Positions 49,129 to 61,464 of a stretch of 64,000 bases of DNA are shown piece by piece (positions within the stretch are counted from its first letter, which is position 1; each line of letters starts with the position of its first letter). Source of the stretch: Adiantum capillus-veneris (Eukaryota > Streptophyta > Polypodiopsida > Polypodiales > Pteridaceae); contig CM043971.1 of assembly GCA_014529385.2 (NCBI GenBank), positions 29,467,709-29,531,708 of the forward strand, read 5' to 3'. A program made the translations under genes and the position numbers. The notes below the pieces were generated by a model that was not told where the DNA came from, did not search any database, and saw nothing but the letters and a program-made list of their open reading frames with translations.

Positions 49129-51767
49129 TGTTGGTACAGCCAAAGTTGGTCAGATTTGGGAAGTGTTCTATACAAGGCTATGGGTGCTAGTAGGTATGGG
49201 ACAAGGTGCTAAAGTAGGTACAAAAGACCTAGGTAGGCAGGTGCAAGAAACCAAGGCATGCAATTGATAGCCAAAGTGTATGCATGATGTGGGTTTTTAG
49301 GTTAGGAAAGCTCTAGAATAGGCCAATTGGGATGGTGGGTTTGAGTGTCCAAAGTGCAAGGATAGTGCCTTGGGTTGTAGTGCTCAAGATGTTGTAGAAG
49401 TCGGTCTAGACGGCTCCTCAAACGGAGCTGTAGGGTGAAAGATATGGTGGTTCAAATATGGAAGGTGTTGCAGATCCCCAACGAATAGGGCATCTGGGGA
49501 CAGATGGCAAGAGCTGGTGTCAATGGATAGACATGAAGTGCTCATGTTGTGTACTTTCCAGATTATCAATCAGAGCTCTTCAGGGAAACTTATGGCCATC
49601 AGAACATTTGTCAAGGGCCAGTTATGGACCGGGTTGACCGTGTTGGATGTCAAGCCATATTGCATATTTTGGGCTTTAACAGGGTTCTAGAAGGTAATGC
49701 ACCTCATGTGGAGTTGATCGTAACTGAAAATGCATCAAACAAAGTCCTAGTGGAGAAGTTATTGCAGTTGAAAGTTGGGTGCCGATTTCGGGAAGAAGGT
49801 GCCATATGAAGTCTACCCGTCTTTGCGGCCTCAGTTCGTGGGCATGGTCATCTTCAAATACGGCGAGGATGCTGGAGTTTGAATTCGATACAAGGCTGCC
49901 AGTCGAGACTTGCAACTCGAGCAATGGGCTATCAAGTTGAAAATGGAAAGGGTTAGAAGGTGTGAGGAAAAGGGTGGTTTTTAAGAGTGTTTTTATGGTG
50001 GTCTCATCACCCCAAGGGCCAAAACAAGGGCAGACTGCCATCTGGATCGTCAAAAATCCCACATGTGGACACGTGATGGTAGAGTGTGGGGTATAAGACC
50101 TAGGCCGTGAAGCCCTTGGAAAGTACAAGAGCAAAAGAGAGAGCTTTCTTGTCCTCACGGGGCTATGGTTGGCATCCCATGGGCATTGCACGCAAAGGCG
50201 GTGGTGGCGTAGTCATCCGTTATTGGTGGATGACGGCCCATAGGTGGTTCTAGGTGACAGTTCTTGGGTGACATCGACAAACGGAGGTGATGGGCGTAGA
50301 GTTGGTGACGTGGTGGCTGAATCGAGGCCCGTTCCCACGCGGCTTGCAGTGCTCCTTTTGGAGAGTAAGGACAAAGTGAATTCCCCACCACTAGCGACCT
50401 CGCTAGTGGTCATATGCAAAGAGGGGAGGGGTTGTGTGAGAGAAGAGACCGGGAGCCCCAAAGGGTGCAAGGGGAGGTTGGTGTAAGCGGGCAAGTTAAA
50501 GGCCGTTCAAAGCCAAGGCGGACAAAGAGATGGGCTCCAAAATGGCAAAGCAAGTCTGATCAATTCTGGTCAAAGGGGAAATTCAAGTGGACAAATCAAG
50601 AGCCAATCAAAGGATCAACCCAAGTGCAAATTTAAAGGTGACAGGAGAGGAAAAATGAAAAGAAAAAATAAAAAGTTCAAAAATGCCACTAGCAGAATCA
50701 CCCTTTAAGTGCAAAGAGGAGAGAGCAGCTAAGGTAAGGGGGCCAGTATTAGAGTGGCCCCCAACTGTGTTGCACATCATCCCCAATAATAACACATGTC
50801 AGGTATGCATCATGCATTTGAGGAGTGGTAAGCACCTTGGTTGGCTGCCGTAAGATCATGAGTTTGATAATGAGTTACAATTGGCCCTCGCTCGCCATAG
50901 TATTTTACTGTCGTAATTTCACAAAGCAGGTCTGCCGCTCACAGTGAAGGTAAGAGGAGGTTTATTTATTGATGGTTTACCACATTGGAGCGAGGTGAAA
51001 ACATAGGCGACTTGCGTTGTTCCTCTTAAGTACAAGAATTTGCTTGCTTTTAGTAGGATGCCATAGTATTGGCCCCTCCACCTTAGAGAGTTCAAGCGAG
51101 GAGACACCTCCTAAAGCCACCAAATTAAGGTGCAGATGGGCCAATCAGAGGGTGGATTCCAAAAATGATATGAGACCCCCTACATAATCCAAATTTTGTA
51201 CATTTTTAATGCTTTTTGCCAGGGTCTTGAGCCGTTGTGCCTGTAGAAAGCCAATTGTGAATGTGTGAGATTTTGGGTGGGATTCTTGTGTGGAGGTGTG
51301 TGTGTGCAAAGCCCCAAGTGTGTGTTTTTCTTGCCCAATGACCATGTGGGTGCGTCATTTGATGTAAGTGAGTTGTGTATAGTGTTTTTGAGTACTTCTT
51401 CTGCTTTTGTGTGTGGTGTCAGTGTGGATGTGTGTGCCCCTCAGGTCCACTTTTTGTGTGGGGAAAGGATATGAGAGAGTGGTTTTGTGTGCGACAGTGT
51501 TGTGTGGCTTGAAACAAGCTGTAAAGTGAGTGTGCATAGCTATAGTGAGCAAGTTTTCCGCCTGCACACACACCGACGCACAAACTTTGTGAGCAAGTTT
51601 GTGTGTCGGTGTGTGTGCGTCGGTGTGTGTGCAGGCGGTGGCCTGCTAGGTGAATTGTGTTTTTTGAAGGTGTCACTCTGCGAGGATAGGGATGTTGTGG
51701 ATATCCTAAGCTATAGAGAGGCCTTGTGTTGTGTGTTGGTGTATTCCCCCATTCCCCCTCTCCAATG
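49129..51767 (+). repeat. LTR-like dispersed repeat, copy 2
   Basis: Begins TGTTGGTACAGCCAAAGTTG and ends CTCTCCAATG. It aligns in blocks with 21883-23770 but is longer, with expanded GT-rich stretches (51280-51640) including repeats of GTGTGTGTGCGTCGGTGTG. TATA-like GGGTATAAGACC near 50090. Divergence from copy 1 is too large for an LTR pair of one insertion. Confidence 0.55.
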
Positions 51768-52383
51768 TTTTTTCCTTTTCCTTGGAGGAAGGGTAATGAG
51801 TCATTATTGAACATCTTAATAAGCAATTGTTTACCATTCTGGATTTGAATCCCTTTAATCTCTCCTCTTGTGGCGGCTTGTGTGGGATGGGTTTCTAACC
51901 TCACTCCTATCGTATTGGAGACATAGCAAGAACCACAAACATAATTGTCAATCCATGGGACGAATCCTACAAGAGGGTGTCAATCTCTTGGAAAACAATA
52001 GACAACTTTCTTCTAACGCAAGACCTAAGTCATCAAAAGCTAATCACTAATCGACATGACCATTACAGCATCAAATAACATCCGAATGTTATGAAACTTC
52101 TAGGACATGTATATAAGAGCTAAGCACACATGATGGTCTCAAATCTCACTTTTGATGAAGTGAAAAAATCATGATTATTAACAGCAGTGAGTTTTTTACT
52201 TAGTCGTTTTTGACCCCGAATGCATCTAAATGCTTAGCAATGATGCCCCAATATCCCCCCTATGCTTACTTTGTGATTTTCTAGCTAAAATTCCTACTTA
52301 TGATGAAATTAGGCCACGAGTCAGTGATGCCAAAATCTATAGTTTACCATGATATGTTTACGTCAACGTGTAGAGCTCTTACC
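51768..52383. other. Unassigned non-coding stretch
   Basis: No ORF. Around 51930-51990 short motifs (ATAATTGTCAATCC, GTGTCAATCTCTTG) recall LTRs A and B. Confidence 0.4.
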
Positions 52384-52745
52384 TGTGGTTGCAACACAAC
52401 AGACGGCACTGCAATGTGACAACCGAGAACGGAGTAGGAAGCGTGAGAAGGAGAGAAGTGAGTGCCGTTAGCGCACGCTGTGTTTTTATTATCCGAAACT
52501 TGAAAAATAACTTACCAAAATTGGCTTTTATACCTTAGCCAAGGTTTCTTTGGTCAAAAACTAATAACTTGGGAGATCTAACTAAGGATAAGTTGATACA
52601 ATTTGGAAGCTTATAGCCTCGGCTCATCGATTACAATATCCACCTAGAAAATAGGAGTTACAATATTCCCGATTTATCAAAAGAATAAGTATTTTTACAA
52701 TAAAAGCTTCCAAAAAATGATACATGGGTTAGCTTGCTGCTAACA
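52384..52745 (-). repeat. 3' LTR of the coiled-coil element
   Basis: Sense TGTTAGCAGC...GCAACCACA, 362 bp, directly preceded by a purine tract. Contains TATA box GGTATAAAAGCC (52523-52534) and an AATAAAA signal downstream of it (near 52487). No second copy was found, so the 5' LTR is missing or lies in unrecognised form to the right. Confidence 0.6.
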
Positions 52746-52760
52746 TTTCCCCCCTCCTCG
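52746..52760 (-). other. Polypurine tract of the coiled-coil element
   Basis: Sense CGAGGAGGGGGGAAA immediately before TGTTAGCAGC. Confidence 0.7.
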
Positions 52761-53496
52761 ACTGTGTCGTCCCTTGACACAGTTTCATGGACTAAAGTAG
52801 TCTTCGAGTTGACGGTTGGCGAGGCGGTATTTAAGTGCGTGTAGAGATTTCTCATCTGATGTGTCTTTCTTTGTCACGGACTTGCAAAAATTGAATAGTG
52901 ACTTTGTTTTTAAGTTCGATAGTAGAATAGCCAACAAACCTTGATGTGAGATTGTTGATCACTGGCCCAAAAATCTTTGTCCGCCATGTGAAGAATCCAG
53001 TATAAAAAGCCTCTTCGAATGCCAACATATTACTTGATGGAAGGAATATGCATCTGGCATAGAAGCCGTAGAGGACTTCTTTTGAAGGTTGTCCACTCAA
53101 ATCATAGCATAAGCCTTTGTTACCTTCTAAGAAAGACATCCAAGGGACTCTTGCTTACTCAGGCTCATGAAAAGCTTGAATGCATGTAAGAAACATTCTG
53201 CAGATTTTAAAGAGCATTTCACATGAGAGGTCAGGGAGGGTTTTGAAGAAGTTCATGGTACCCGTTAGGGTTTTCACCATGTATTCGTCCATTGCTAGTA
53301 CCTGCTCTGGAGCTGGCAGTTTCACGTAATTGACCCATGTCAGCCTGTTCTTCTTTAATGCCTCGTGTGTCTACCATGTCCTTACCTTTAGTACAAGACA
53401 GAATGTAGGGTCTCTCTATATTGCTACAGGTGATCTTGTAAACAGAATAAGGTACCTTGAGTTCTTGTTGAGCCAGTTTTTTCTCCATTTGGGGTA

Positions 53497-53696
53497 GAGA
53501 GCATCTGAACCTTCTTCCTACATATCCTTGTAAAGTCTTTCTTTGACTTGCAATAGCTCCACCTTTAATAAAGGGTAGGGCAACGACTGTTGATGCGAGA
53601 GCATCTGAACCTTCTTCCTACATATCCTTGTAAAGTCTTTCTTTGACTTGCAGTAGCTCCACCTTTAATAAAGGTTAGGGCAACGACTGTTGATGC
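53497..53696. repeat. 100-bp tandem duplication
   Basis: Copies 53497-53596 and 53597-53696 differ at two or so positions. The length is not a multiple of three, so it shifts the coiled-coil reading frame. Confidence 0.9.
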
Positions 53697-55731
53697 GTTG
53701 AGCATTGATTTGGTTGGGAGTGAGCTGGGTTACATTGACTGAGTGGAGAACTCTCAACTCCCAATCCATTGTCACTTTCCATTCAGCATCTAATTCATGG
53801 ACAATCTTCTCTTTCAGTGCATCTTATTCAGCTTTAGAAAGTTGGACCATTGGCACTTGATCTTCTTCAGTGATTGGTACCTGGAATTCAACATCTCTAG
53901 TTTTCCCTTATGTCGGTTGTGTTTCTATATCCACAAAGGATACTGATGGTATGTCTATAATTGGTTTTTCAGAGGTTCCTACCTCCTCTTAAGCTTTCGT
54001 ATGTCCCTCTCTCAGTAACTGGTTGGCTCTCTTTAAATCCTCTATTTCCTTGAGCAACTGCTCTTCTCTGTGTACCCGCATTAAGGAGAGGTCTTGTCTT
54101 TGTGCCTGTTCCAACTTCAACTCGCATTCCAGATCCTTGTTTATTTTTTCTAAAGTCTTGTAGACTTCATTTGTCCCGTTGAGTGAAGCTACGGCTGGGT
54201 TTTCCTTGATCTACCTTAGAAATGCCGCTTGGTCATTGATTATTTGCTTGGAGTATTGCAATGAGGCATTGGCTACATCTAATTGTACTTGGATATTTTG
54301 GACTGACTAAGTAGTAATTTAAAGTTCATTGGTCACTTTTGTCAGCTGTTGGTCCTTGCTTTTGCATGCATTTGACAGCTTCGTGAGGAGCTCCCCTAGA
54401 TCTTCCATCTCTTTCTATTTCCTTTTCTTTACAATTTGATGTTGTTTTGCTTCATTTTTTAGCTCTTTAATATGTCCTTGAAGATACTCAATGATGATCA
54501 TCCTGTCCTTGAGCTCACCTTGTAGAGCATCTATTACTTGTTCCAATTCTTTAGCTTTGGCACTGTGACTAAGCTTTGTTGTTCGCATCTTTTCTATCAT
54601 TAGCTGCATCTCCTTTGCATACTCATTATGATCACTTCATCTGTCATTTCCCATTCTTTAGGTTCTACCTAAGGCTACCTAGAAGTCCTAGCAAATTCGG
54701 CTTGCGGCTCTTTCAACAATGCAGCAGATTCTGCTTGTGGCTTCGTAGATACTTCAACTTATGTTTCTTGAGGCTTTGTAGCTGCTTCAGCTGATTCTAG
54801 TTGTGTTGTTGTAGAAGGTCCAACTTCACCTTTGTCACTTTCCTTAAGCTGTTCAAAACAGGCTTCCTCATGTTGTTTCTCTTTTTCTTTTTGCTTCCTC
54901 GCCTTCATTAGATTTAGCAGTTGGTGAAGGGCTTGGACTAGGCATTGGATGGTCTTCTTGTTTCATAGTGGGTGAAGTTGGTCTTTGAGACATCTCTCCT
55001 CGTTCGTGTTGTGGTTCACTTTGTTGTGCAGCTTCTACTTGCCTTTGTTGCGTAGTCGATTCTTCTCTTGCTTTCCTTTGTGCTTCTAGAGCTTCTTGTA
55101 TCTTCAAGGCTTCGGCTTCTGCATACATTCTCTCAAGAAAATCCTTCGGTTCTTCTGGGACTTTCTTTGTAGGGTTCTTGGTCCTCGGACCCCTGATTTC
55201 GCTTGGACTCCATGATTCCGGGTTTTCTCATGTAGCTTGGCAGGTTCTTTCATAAGACTATTTTTCCCTCTCGAACCTTGCTTTCTTTTTCTGAGGTTCT
55301 TCTTGATGTGCTACCACTGCTTTCTTCTTCATTTCTTCTCTCCTTCTTGTCTTTTCTTCATTGTTAGAGCTTTCACTATTATGGACTTCAGGCAAGCTTT
55401 CTTTTTATTATTCATCTGATTTTTATACCCTTTTCTTTGTCGATCTAGTGGTTTGTGGAGAAGGTTGAGCTGATACTATCCATGTATTCTATCCAAGGCT
55501 GGTGGCAAGTTGTCGACCATTCAATAGGGATTCGTGTTAGAACTTCTGGAGCACCCAGATATGTTATCTTTCCTTCCTTGTTTGTGCTCTTGAGTGTTGC
55601 AAGCATGTATTGCGCGTGATCTATTCCATGTATTGTGTGAAAGTAGTTGAAACTGCATGATTCGATGTTGTGTATCTTGGTGGTCTTAGAGAAAATGGAA
55701 GTGTTGATGATAAAGATGGGTGGGATCCTCT

Positions 55732-55832
55732 ACTTGCTTCAGTATTAGGTTAGAGAAAGTGGCGGCAGCTATAGAGAAAGCTACTTGCTTCAGTATTAGG
55801 TTAGAGAAAGTGGCGGCAGCTATATCCTTGGT
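55732..55832. repeat. 51-bp in-frame tandem duplication
   Basis: Encodes a repeated AAATFSNLILKQV segment (17-residue period) in the coiled-coil protein. Confidence 0.85.
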
Positions 55833-56310
55833 GAATGTGCCAACCGTCTTCCTATCCCCGACCCTCATTGTCATACCTTCCGTTGGCAGCTTTAGTGCCT
55901 CGGCCACTATGTCCTTCTTGATAACCACTTGAACTTTCTAGCCTTGTTGGTCCGTGATCTGAGCAGATCCATCCTCTTTGATAGTGAATAATAGTTCATA
56001 GGCTCTTTGGAAATCTACCCCACATGGCTCTTGGTCGTAGAATTCTCAATCTTCTGTTGGCTTCTTTAGTGTCTGGCTTTGTAGCTACATCATAAACTTC
56101 CTTGGGTATCATTTGTAATTCTACCTAGTGTTCATCTTCACTCTTGAATCTACCGGTGAAGACTGTAGTGTTGTTTTCTTCAAGCCGTTCTTTAGATAGG
56201 TAGGTTGCTTTTGAAATTTTCATAGAGCTCGGCTCCAACTGGTATGGTGGCAATTCTTGCAGCTTCTCTTTCTCAGTCATCCTCTTCTTTGCTTTTTCAG
56301 CTGCTTGCAT

Positions 56311-58454
56311 TGCACCTAATAGGAGAATATAATGTTAAAGTTAGAAAATTCCACGGATTCCGCTCTGAATTGCTAGCAAATGATGTCCATTTTGCTTCAA
56401 ATCAATTTTGGAGCATGCATAGATGCATTTAAACATGTAAGGATCAAAACCATGCAATCATGCAAAATTTGCAACTAAAGTAATATGATTATTTACAGCT
56501 GGGAAATTTTTCCAACTTTTTGTATTTTTGACATCATAGGCTTGAAATATATGTGATTTAGATGCTCTGAGTGAAGTGTGGGCACATTTGAGTGCACTGG
56601 GTGGAAATGGTGTCAGATTTAAGCTTCAGACTCAGAAACAATAGATATGAAGGGATTTTGGGTTTTTGTGATCCAAATGTGATCAAACTTGATTGGTGGG
56701 CTTGTCACAACATGTACTTTGGTCCCATAAGGTCAAAGTTGAAATTTGAGCTCATCTTGGTGAAGAAGTAAATAATCACGATTATTGACTTTTTCATCAA
56801 ATTGGACATTTTTTGTTGCAAGTTGGTTCTAGACATGATGTAAAGCCTCTACGTGAGATATGGGATGATTCAGATGAAAAATGTGACAATTAACTCAAAA
56901 TTTGGACAAAAGAGCCTTTAGTGCGTTTTTTTGACAAAATCTGAGATTTTCTTGATCTTTTGGGCTCATACTTGACATATGGCATGTGATAGTTGTGTAC
57001 AAGTGATAGGTGAAGTGAAAAAATAATTTTCAACCCAAATGTGCACAAAAGTAAATAATCACGATTATTAACTACGGTCACATTTTTTGCATGAAAAGAT
57101 ACTTTTTTGACCTACACATCTTCATTACACCTAAAACAAGTCCTAAAATGAATTTGGTAAGATTTGGTCGTGCCAGCATCACTTCGTGCTCTTGTCGACT
57201 CTAAAATCACCGATTTTTGTTACTACTTGGTGTGTAGAGTTGTTTGGTCACTTTTGAAGCTATGGACTTATCCGCTACATAGTCGTGATGTTGCTCATCC
57301 AGTTTGGGTTCATTCGGGGTCAGTTTGACTTCATATGTCAAATTTGACACTTTGTAGTCTTTGAGCTATTTCCTGCCGTTTGAGAGCTTGCCTTGACTGT
57401 TTTCTTGAAACCATCTAGGTACATTGTGTATAGATCTTGCCTATAAGCTACCCGTGGAGTCAGAATCAATTTTGTCATGTGGCAAAAACCTAGATTATTT
57501 ACTTGGGAGCTCTCGAACCCTGCCAAATGGTCATCTAATGATATGGAGGTGTTCTACTATCTAGGGACATGCTATAGTTCAAGTCTTGTCCGATTCGGTT
57601 GAGCTCACAGGTTGCTATGGTCGTTTTTGTGTCATAGCATTCGTACAAAATTGGGATTCTAGGGTTTTTTCCTAGGCCTAGACTTGCTACCCGACCGTAT
57701 AGAAATGTTCTTTGATAAGTTTAGAACTTACCCCTCATATCTCGTGTGAGATGGCACTGAAAATGGGCAACTGTGGACTCCGAAAATCGCGGGGCCAAAA
57801 ATTGCGCGCGAAGAAGGTAGAAAGCTCTCTCCTCCATAGTGGAAATGAGGTGATTTTGGGCTGCCTTGGATATCTATACTCGGATTTTCCAAACTATTTT
57901 TCCCCAGATTCCCCTGTTAGTCCTACTAGGCCGTGAAATCTACGTTAGACTCAAAAAATCTCTCAATCAAACTCTGTTAGCTCATTCTGCAAGAATTTGC
58001 AAAAGTAGGCCTCGGCCTAATTTAGGCTTTCCGCTTTCATTTGTTGTTTTGATTGAAAATTTTTGTGCCTCTCCGCCTTGTTTTTTAATCTCATCAGCCT
58101 ATCTTTAGTTTCTCCATCTGAGCTCATTTGCTAATTATTATTAATTTTTGACCTGTTTATTGAAAAAATCAAACAAAATAATAAAATGCACTAGAAAATA
58201 AAAGTGAAAAATCAATAATCAAGAAAATCCATTAGAGAACACTATTTTACTGCTTTTTGGTAGATTTCTCCATTTTTAGGCTCCTATATCAAGAAAAATG
58301 ATGAAAATAAGCAAAAAGGACTATTTTTTGATGTACTTTTTGATAGTATATACACTATTTACACTCATTGGGAAAATGTTATCGGTTCAAATTCCCTTGA
58401 TGATGATTTTTAAGAGCATTATTAGGTAATTTTGCAAAAAACCACATGTTAACA
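56311..58454. other. Non-coding region including the 3' LTR of element D at its right edge
   Basis: No credible ORF. The right edge at 58454 is the start of an LTR on the sense strand (TGTTAACATG after a purine tract); its left end was not found. Two copies of the palindrome AATAATCACGATTATT lie at 56771-56786 and 57054-57069. The 5' part of the coiled-coil element may also lie here. Confidence 0.4.
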
Positions 58455-58806
58455 TCTAACTTTTTTCCTCCCTCTTCAAACATTCCCCTTAATTACTGAA
58501 GTTCTCTTCCACCCCTCCTAGATGGAGTACTCTGGGACGACTGTTGTGTGCATGGGTTGAATGATCGTGTTTATGCATAGCCGTGGTTGTCTCTACCATG
58601 CTTTGAAGATCAATGCAATTCAAACCATCATGTTGTGCAAGAGTTGGGTCTTCAGTAGTTAACTCAAGGGTTTCCGTGGTCGAGGTTTCCTATTGATATT
58701 TTCTAAATAGCAGATTTTGTAAATTGTGTGCTCTTTGCCTGATTGTACCATTTGGATGCTTTGGCACATTGATTTCCTGAGCTGTAGGTATCAATGATGA
58801 CAGTTG

Positions 58807-59280
58807 CTAAGATTTAACTCTCCATTGGTATCTTGGTTTTCCATTGGTGAAGTGTTGTGGTTGAGTTTTTTGAGATTTAACCTTCCACTGCTTCATCTGC
58901 TTTTCAGTTTGTGAAGAAGATAAATGCTCCTTTTTCCTCCAAACCCATCTAGTGCTAGTTTCTCTTCTAAAAGATATTTTTCTCTGATTTTTCAGATGTG
59001 AAACTTTCGTCACTATAGTAGATGAGTTTTTAGGTACCCAAATCTGAGATGGATTGTCCTTGATTTGTGTTTTCTGGTACCCATATTTTCCTCACTCCTT
59101 GCATGCTACTTGTAGCATTTGCTTGTCTAGAGGTTGACTTAGATTGATGACTCCCTTATTTCTTTTGTGGATGACCTCATTTCCATTCTCTTTCCTCGGT
59201 GCAATTGGAACGATGAATTGTCCTCGTTTAGGTGATAGCTTGAGTTGATTGGTGTCCCAATTTGGTACTACCTTGTACGT
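58807..59280 (-). pseudogene. WVPK-motif tail of element D
   Basis: Broken frames read IWVPEN (near 59085), QIWVPKN (near 59037), then diverged W-containing repeats (RWVWRKKEH, QWKVKSQK, YQWRVKS) toward 58807. Basic and Ser/Gln/Thr-rich. Equivalent to the tail of element 1 at 2645-3290. Role unknown. Confidence 0.5.
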
Positions 59281-60057
59281 CTACATCCATGAGATTCCAA
59301 GAATCATTGTTTCATTCATATGTTCATCTTGTATGCATACAAATTGATGAGGGCATGAACATCCATGTACTATAACATTCAAGTTGACTACTTCCATTGC
59401 CAATGTTGGGTTTTTGTTGCATCCTTTGATAGCAGATATTCCCAATGCTAAAGACTAATTCGTCGCTTTCTTGTAAGTGGAATAACCGACTGCATTCATT
59501 TGAGCTCCAGTATCTACCAATGCATTTGTTCTATGATTATTCAGTTGTACTTTCATGCAAAGGTCCATTCCATCCAACCATTCATCATCCGTTGACACTG
59601 CATCATTCTTTAATTCCCATAATCTGTCATCTGGTTCCAAAGTGTTGATGGGAATAGGTGTTTGTTGTTTTCTAAAAGTAGCTTTCCTCTTGAGTACTCG
59701 AAGTTGAGCTTGCTCTTGAGCTTCATCAATAACCTGTTGTCGCTTCATCTTTCTTTGCTTTGTTGCATGCATCTTCTCTAGCAAATCATTGGTTAGTGGA
59801 AAATGGTACTTTTTTAAGCGGCATCCACTAATCCAGCTAGCCATTGGTTCACCATCTAGTGTGGACAACTTAATTGCTTCACTTGGAGATATGTCTTCAA
59901 TGATAAATGGTCCATTTCCCTTCTTCTTGAATTTGGGAATGTGTTGCTTAAGGGAATAGATTAAAACTAGGTCCCCTTTTTTGAAGATTTTTGTGACTAG
60001 ATGTGAATCAAAAAATTGTTTTTTACTTTTGTTTTTGTGCATAGGTGTGAGATACAT
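59281..60057 (-). pseudogene. Integrase C-terminus and second protease domain of element D
   Basis: The 200-codon ORF begins in the integrase C-terminal module (KKGNGPFIIEDISPSE ... SGCRLKKYHFPLT), crosses a Lys/Gln-rich helix and reaches NALVDTGAQMNAV with a canonical DTGA at 59503-59514. After one TAG at 59455 the same frame goes on to CPHQFVCIQDE and MILGISWM (59284-59307). This is a full retropepsin signature located after integrase, the best-preserved active site of the three copies. Confidence 0.7.
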
Positions 60058-60784
60058 CTGTTAGACTTTGCTCATCAAGATTTTCTAAATCTTCGAGCCT
60101 CTTTAACAACTCATGTCCGGTCGACTCAAGATCTTTATCTACCCTTAGTGTCGCCAATAGAAATTCTACCGGTAGTATGGCATCAAGACCATAAGCAAGA
60201 TTAAAGGATGTAGCATTTAAAGTTGTCTTGAATGAAACTATGTAAGCCCATAGAGCGGAATGTAGATTCATTTCCCAATCATTTCATCCTAAACTAACCA
60301 CTTTAGTGAATACCAAGCTAAGAATTTTATTCGTGTGCTCAGCTTGTCTATTTGCTTTTGTGGATGATATGGAGCGGATTTGGATGACCATAAATTTATT
60401 CAGCAGATACTCAATTACCTCGTTGAGAAAATGAGTTCCTTTGTCACTGACAATTTCTATTGGTAGTCCATATCTTGTGAATACATTCTCATACAAGAAT
60501 GCGGCTATGGTTCTAGCATCATTCTTTCTGGTTGCCTTAGCTTCTGCCCACTTGGTCAAACAGTCCATAGCTACAATGATATATTGAGCTTGAGTTCTAT
60601 AAGCAGGTGGTTGTATTGGCCCGACAAAATCTATGCCCCATTTTGCAAAAGCTCTAGCCCCCATCAATGGTCTTAAAGGCATGCTATCTATCCTGGTTGG
60701 CATTTTTGCTCGTTGACATGCATCACATCTGCTAACATATTCTTTGGCATCTGCAAAAAGTGTTGGCCACCATATGCATGCCAT
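60023..60784 (-). pseudogene. Integrase core of element D
   Basis: CQRAKMPTRIDSMPLRPLMG ... WGIDFVGP, IVSDKGTHF and RQAEHTN give the DDE core (Asp, Asp, Glu all present), with a frameshift near 60280 before the region NLHSALWAYIVSFKTTLNA. A tandem duplication of about 42 bp near 60741-60826 repeats part of the zinc-finger region (HMVANTF / HIVANTF in one frame). Confidence 0.75.
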
Positions 60785-61039
60785 TGTGTTTACAGCAAAA
60801 AGTGTTGGCCACTATATGCCTACCATTGTGTTTACTGACATCTATCATTCGTTGTTCCCCTCTGACCCTATACTCAAGAAAACAAAAATAAAAAAGTAAA
60901 AGAACAAGAGCCGCCAAACAAAAGCTTGAAACCTATAAATTCTGGTACATTACCCAAAAATCATAATAGCACATTATGCACAGGGACATGACCCTTATAA
61001 CATTTGTACACTAACCAAAATCTATCTGTGTGTTTAGAT

Positions 61040-61464
61040 ATGGCTAGTACGTTAGAGTCATCCACTCCTACCTTGGGTGAAAGGTACTCTTTTTAATTTT
61101 CACAAGTGTTTCACACAATCTACCCGATGCTTGCTTGTGAATGGGATTTGGTAGATACACTAGTGTGTGAGAAACATTTTGAGGAATTATAATGATGATA
61201 CGTCTCTTGACCATGACTAATCCCTACATAGTAGAGAAGGTCTCTCCAATTGCAGAAGATTACCCTTTTGAGCAAAATGACTATACACACCTAATGACAT
61301 TCTTAGTGAACATATGTGCATCTAATGATGAGGAAGATTTACATGATTACACGGATGGCACGTATAGTCTCACTGATGATGACTTTATTTTTCTTGATGA
61401 TGACAAGGATAGGGGTTTAGACTTAGGGCTACCCATCCATCTATACAATATCCTGTTTCCTTGA
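61040..61464 (+). pseudogene. Accessory acidic ORF of element E (broken)
   Basis: Starts MASTLESSTPTLGERYSF, then a stop; FSQVF and CEWDLVDTLVCEKHFEEL align with element 1 (FPQVF, CEWDLIESLACERNFEEL). A small frameshift near 61188 moves reading to MIRLLTMTNPYIVEKVSPIA and on to SLTDDDFIFLDDDKDRGL and LYNILFP, the best conserved part. One stop plus one frameshift disable it. Confidence 0.7.

Larger units (their letters stand above)
52761..56310 (-). pseudogene. Large coiled-coil protein of an LTR-bearing element, decayed, unrecognised
   Basis: Minus-strand frames chain from MQAAEKAKKRMTEKEKLQEL (56310) to the PPT, about 1150 codons with many stops and shifts. N-terminal part: VDFQRAYELLFTIKEDGSAQ and VVIKKDIVAEALKLPTEG. 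Middle: Glu/Gln/Ala-rich helix EALKIQEALEAQRKAREEST, a Pro/Ser region, then heptad-like coiled coils (KAKELEQVIDALQGELKDRM; EEQLLKEIEDLKRANQLL). C-terminal part is globular-looking with EEAFYTGFFTWRTKIFGPVI. No zinc knuckle, protease or RT is seen. I do not recognise the family. It is probably a gag-like or structural protein of a non-autonomous element. Two internal duplications (53497-53696; 55732-55832) lie inside. Confidence 0.5.
58455..60862 (-). mobile_element. Element D: 3' half of an element-1 relative
   Basis: Integrase, second protease domain, WVPK tail, then purine tract (sense GAGGGAGGAAAAAA within 58455-58477) and LTR start TGTTAACATG. RT and gag are absent; the right end is cut at about 60862 where element E begins in opposite orientation. 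Confidence 0.75.

Noticed and set aside
21883-51767. One giant LTR element bounded by the two LTR-like repeats
   Set aside because: The two copies are too diverged and of different length, and no PBS or PPT lies inside them; they are better read as separate family members.
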